Source of the DNA: an uncultured Holdemanella sp. | Lineage (GTDB): Bacteria > Bacillota_I > Bacilli_A > Erysipelotrichales > Erysipelotrichaceae | Direction of reading: 5' to 3' | DNA length: 9,352 bases | NCBI GenBank assembly: GCA_900754615.1 | Contig: CAAEDN010000088.1 | Coordinates: 1-9,352 of the forward strand | Shown: positions 7,430 to 9,352 of the stretch, piece by piece | Layout: the number at the start of each line of letters is the position of its first letter | Numbering within the stretch: position 1 is the stretch's first letter | Translations under genes and position numbers: made by a program | Notes under the pieces: model-generated | What the model was told of the DNA's origin: nothing | The model's database searches: none | The model's input: the letters and a program-made list of their open reading frames with translations, nothing else

Positions 7430-7680
7430 CATATATTTTAGAACTTTCCTTCCGCATTATGTGCAAAAATCAGAATTCAATAGTTACTAAGAACAAAACG
7501 TTAAAAATTAAAGCATCTTTTGATTTATATCATCAATTCCATATATAATAATTCCAAACCATATTCCAAATAATGAAATTTAAGCGAATAGTTTAATTTT
7601 TCTCTTATTCACAACGATAATTAGTAAATTCAAATATCGTACAGTACCAATTTTAAATAATTAATATAATATGTTTTAAA
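7430..7680. other. AT-rich spacer without a gene
   Basis: No supported reading frame, tRNA or repeat is seen between the KAP promoter and the RNA promoter. Short frames here lack ribosome binding sites. It separates two divergent transcription units. Confidence 0.5.
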
Positions 7681-7709
7681 TTGAGAATCATGCAGATTTA
7701 TGGTATTAT
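7681..7709 (+). promoter_or_regulatory. Promoter of the structured RNA gene
   Basis: TTGAGA (7681-7686), a 17-nt spacer and TATTAT (7704-7709), with TGG just upstream of the -10, form a near-consensus extended -10 sigma-A promoter. Transcription would start near G7716. Confidence 0.82.
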
Positions 7710-7715
7710 ATGTGT

Positions 7716-7922
7716 GGAGATAGATATCTTCTAGGGTGTGGTAGATAGATAATTTTGATTCTACTGTTCAAAATAGAAGAGTTTACATTGGAACCTGTTC
7801 TTGAGAACAAACCAAACGGAAGGTGATTGGAACCGTCAGCCTGGACCCGGGCTAAAAATAATGGGGACTCAATGAGGTGTTCAGACTCATACCAATCAAA
7901 GTGAGAGCGTTTGCTCTTTTTT
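7716..7922 (+). ncRNA. Structured non-coding RNA of about 207 nt, family uncertain
   Basis: The transcript has a strong promoter, a terminator, no open frame with a ribosome binding site, and higher GC than the flanks. Pairings seen: TCTTCTA (7727-7733) with TAGAAGA (7774-7780), enclosing GTAGA (7741-7745)/TCTAC (7760-7764) interleaved with TTTTGA (7753-7758)/TCAAAA (7768-7773), an H-type pseudoknot; TTGG (7788-7791)/CCAA (7812-7815) over TGTTC/GAACA with a TTGA loop; TGATTGG (7824-7830)/CCAATCA (7892-7898) closing a domain with AGCC (7838-7841)/GGCT (7850-7853) and ATGAG (7872-7876)/CTCAT (7886-7890). ACGG (7816-7819)/CCGT (7833-7836) would cross the long helix as a second pseudoknot. The ends do not pair as in 6S RNA, and tmRNA, RNase P and SRP signatures are absent. 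Size and pseudoknotted style would suit the raiA RNA motif of Firmicutes, but I cannot confirm this. No protein gene follows closely, so a trans-acting RNA is likelier than a riboswitch. Confidence 0.75.
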
Positions 7923-7924
7923 TT
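7904..7924 (+). terminator. Terminator of the structured RNA
   Basis: AGAGC (7904-7908), loop GTTT, GCTCT (7913-7917), with a T-tract running to 7924. This fixes the 3' end of the RNA near 7922. Confidence 0.85.
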
Positions 7925-7925
7925 A

Positions 7926-8074
7926 TATATTAAGAAATTGATTTCGGAGAAGATGAATTTGGAAATTTAAGATTGACTGAATTGTTTGAATCTAGGATTA
8001 TATAGGTATGACAAAACAGACTATTGTAAATAGCCTTGTTTAGTATGGAGTTCTTATTGATCATAATCTTCTTT
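7926..8074. other. Spacer between the RNA gene and the MITE
   Basis: No intact gene is seen. One plus-strand frame reads EIDFGEDEFGNLRLTELFES before a stop (about 7935-8003), with no start or ribosome binding site. It could be a coding remnant or chance. On the minus strand the sequence does not clearly continue the IS91-like transposase that lies beyond the MITE. Confidence 0.4.
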
Positions 8075-8083
8075 TATACAATC
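8075..8083 (+). repeat. MITE target-site duplication, left copy
   Basis: TATACAATC directly abuts the left TIR. Confidence 0.85.
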
Positions 8084-8108
8084 TTCTATACTGTTAAAAT
8101 CGAATGAT
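8084..8108 (+). repeat. MITE left terminal inverted repeat
   Basis: Outer end TTCTATACTGTT, continuing AAAATCGAATGAT; identical over 25 bp to the reverse complement of 8361-8385. Confidence 0.92.
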
Positions 8109-8140
8109 TTAGGAACATAATAAGTGAAATTCAATTCTCA

Positions 8141-8166
8141 GGCCGTTTCAAACGGTCTTTTCTTTT
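8141..8166 (+). terminator. Intrinsic terminator inside the MITE
   Basis: GGCCGTT (8141-8147) pairs with AACGGTC (8151-8157), seven pairs including one G-U, around a TCA loop, followed by TTTTCTTTT. It points rightward. It could stop any transcript that enters the element from the left, including read-through from the RNA gene. Confidence 0.65.
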
Positions 8167-8360
8167 CCTAAATAAAGAATGTTAGACTGATTATATTGAA
8201 AAGTACTATATGTAAAAGATATTTTTTTTGCTTCAAAGGGTGTGTTTTAATCTTTTATAAAGTTTAAAGTTATATTCCAAATGCTTTAAAATAAGCTTTT
8301 GTACCGTATTAATGTAAAATCTCCTATACATATCGACTTTATAACATCTTCCAAAAAGTT

Positions 8361-8385
8361 ATCATTCGATTTTAACAGTATAGAA
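8361..8385 (-). repeat. MITE right terminal inverted repeat
   Basis: Reads ATCATTCGATTTT then AACAGTATAGAA on the plus strand, the exact complement of the left terminus. Confidence 0.92.
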
Positions 8386-8394
8386 TATACAATC
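8386..8394 (+). repeat. MITE target-site duplication, right copy
   Basis: TATACAATC directly abuts the right TIR and matches the left copy at all nine positions. Confidence 0.85.
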
Positions 8395-8432
8395 GCATCA
8401 TTTCATCAATACATCTTTTTCTGTATGTTCTG

Positions 8433-8769
8433 TCATTTTTTGAGTTTATCCGAAAGACATTGATTGGTAAGAATAGAAATTGTGTTTTTTGCTGCAACAA
8501 ACAATAGATTGAGTCTGATACGATCCTGTCTGAACCAGTTTCTAAGTTTCTGGAATGGTAAAGACAATATGCTTATGAGGATAGGTAGCTTGGCTGGCAT
8601 ATTTAATGCTACAGGCATTACAGAATCTTGAATGATAAGAATGTGGAATAATATTCCAATTGTCGCAATCTGAACATTCAAACTGGTCAAAACCAAGATA
8701 GCATGTGTGGCAAAGAAGCAATCGTTCTACGTTGTCTAAAATGCAAGGACGAGCTTTACCAGAAGCTTC
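8433..8769 (-). pseudogene. IS91-like transposase, decayed N-terminal fragment
   Basis: In one minus-strand frame (about 8769 to 8550) the translation reads NVERLLLCHTCYLGF, FECSDCDNWNIIPHS, then RFCNACSIKYASQ and PHKHIVFTIPE. This is the zinc-binding N-terminus of Y2/HUH IS91-family transposases, usually with CKSRFCxxCG and a CPHRHxVFTIPEELR block. At about 8549 the frame shifts, and the match continues as LRNWFRQDRIRLNLLFVAAK until the stop at 8433. The first Cys of the second zinc pair is now Tyr, a short piece between KYASQ and PHKH is missing, and the catalytic HUH/Y2 part is absent. The real start upstream is not resolved. A non-functional relic, cut off on its downstream side near the MITE. 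The 87-codon open frame here (8433-8696) is partly in the wrong frame and is not a gene. Confidence 0.72.
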
Positions 8770-8880
8770 TAGTCAATATTGTCGAAAAAGATATTCTTGA
8801 TTGTATGAATAAAATTGAAGTTTCTACAATCACAATCTAAAAGAGATAGAGTTTCAACTGGAACATTTGAATAATAAGTA

Positions 8881-9100
8881 GTATCCATAATTGAAGTATA
8901 GAACAAAAATGCAGTTCCAATGTGAATTTAATGTGAACATGTGAGTATATCAATAAATATCACATATCAACATTATCGATATATTAATATAAGCCAAATA
9001 ATTCAATAAGTATCATATCTATCTATTAAAATTATATCAAATATAGTATAATAAAGTTAAATAGAGTAGCAAAAATAATCTAATGAGGTCTTTAAAATAG
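8881..9100. other. AT-rich spacer between two transposase relics
   Basis: No gene, tRNA or clear repeat is seen. A TATAAT lies near 9047-9052 with only a poor -35 box. The stretch may include unrecognisable transposon ends. Confidence 0.4.
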
Positions 9101-9160
9101 ATATCAAAAAATTGAAGAATCTTATCCTTGATCGAAAACCCAGAATAAAACCGACAATAA

Positions 9161-9352
9161 TTCAAACTTGAAAAAAGATACGTTCTGTATTTCTGCAAAT
9201 AATATCAGAAAAACAAAAAATATTTGATGAATGAAGTGGTTGTAATCAAAGTAGATCCAAAGAATACAGTAAGATTGGAAAAGAAAAGTATACAAAGATC
9301 AAAGGACTGAGTGTACATTATTGTGCAGCCTATGTGATCAATCGAAGAGGCA
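9161..9352 (+). pseudogene. TnpB/OrfB-like (IS605/IS1341) protein, decayed fragment
   Basis: One plus-strand frame reads FKLEKRYVLYFCK, a TAA stop at 9200-9202, then KKYLMNEVVVIKVDPKNT. About 1 base is missing near 9268, and the next frame continues SKIGKEKYTKIKGLS followed by VHYCAAYVINRRG to the window edge. This matches the central-to-late part of OrfB/TnpB-related proteins, which often have xVxPxYTSxIGxxKY and a GxSxHxAAAxVIxRR block. Several stops and at least one frameshift make it a pseudogene. The part before 9161 is more degraded and the C-terminal zinc finger is outside the window. No TnpA or subterminal hairpin is recognised. Confidence 0.58.

Larger units (their letters stand above)
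8084..8385. mobile_element. 302-bp MITE with perfect TIRs and 9-bp target duplication
   Basis: A short non-autonomous element bounded by perfect 25-bp inverted repeats (8084-8108 and 8361-8385) and flanked by an identical 9-bp direct repeat, TATACAATC (8075-8083 and 8386-8394). The inside has no coding capacity but carries an intrinsic terminator. Perfect TIRs and duplication indicate fairly recent insertion, mobilised in trans by a full-length relative elsewhere. A 9-bp duplication is known in IS4, IS256 (8-9) and ISLre2-type elements; the terminal sequence is not one I can assign. Confidence 0.88.

Noticed and set aside
7759..7780. Similarity of an RNA-gene segment (TTCTACTGTTCAAAATAGAA) to the MITE terminus
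   Set aside because: It needs two gaps and mismatches, and the bases are explained by RNA helices; no target duplication flanks it.
7716..7922. 6S RNA, tmRNA, RNase P RNA, SRP RNA or T-box leader
   Set aside because: The ends do not form a long closing hairpin; no CCA end, tag frame, RNase P or SRP core motifs, or T-box sequence is visible; and no gene follows that a leader could control.
8433..8696. 87-codon minus-strand open frame as a real gene
   Set aside because: Only its second half matches an IS91-type transposase; the first half is in the wrong frame of that relic, and there is no ribosome binding site.
1..9352. CRISPR array, tRNA genes, prophage structural genes
   Set aside because: No regularly spaced direct repeats, no tRNA cloverleaf and no phage morphogenesis proteins were found on either strand.

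Overview
The window looks like the chromosome of a low-GC Gram-positive gut or oral bacterium. AT-rich intergenic DNA, GGAGG-type ribosome binding sites, sigma-A promoters, intrinsic terminators, a YG-rich cell-wall-binding repeat protein and an MBG-type surface protein fit an Erysipelotrichales-like Firmicute. That placement is inferred from gene style; no taxonomic marker is present.

Left part (1-2243, minus strand): the front of a surface-polysaccharide operon. A TTGACA-17-TATCAT promoter (2215-2243) feeds a leader of about 225 nt that ends in an intrinsic terminator just before the first ribosome binding site. Then come a membrane-anchored UDP-sugar 4,6-dehydratase (CapD/WbpM/PglF type, 76-1983) and the first 19 codons of a DegT/DnrJ/EryC1-type PLP aminotransferase (1-58). 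Dehydratase then aminotransferase is the usual order for making UDP-amino-sugars such as the bacillosamine or QuiNAc4N types. The terminator placement suggests the operon is controlled by attenuation or processive antitermination.

Middle part (2244-7356): an AT-rich divergent spacer, then a lone plus-strand gene (2521-3075) that resembles an ImmA/IrrE (M78) metallopeptidase with the first zinc histidine lost. Convergent to it, on the minus strand, lie an MBG-like secreted protein with a C-terminal membrane anchor (3121-4101), a secreted NlpC/P60 hydrolase with many cell-wall-binding repeats (4202-5932), and a soluble KAP-family P-loop NTPase (5989-7356). The first two act at the cell envelope; the KAP protein has no visible partner.

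Right part (7357-9352): no intact protein gene is seen. It holds a strongly supported structured RNA gene of about 207 nt (7716-7922) with its own extended -10 promoter and terminator and two possible pseudoknots. Next is a 302-bp MITE (8084-8385) with 25-bp perfect terminal inverted repeats and a perfect 9-bp target duplication. Then come decayed pieces of an IS91-like transposase (minus strand, about 8433-8769) and a TnpB/OrfB-like protein (plus strand, about 9161 to the window end). This is a mobile-element graveyard next to a well-kept RNA gene.

The most novel-looking items are the RNA gene, the attenuated polysaccharide leader, and the complete MITE, which carries its own terminator.
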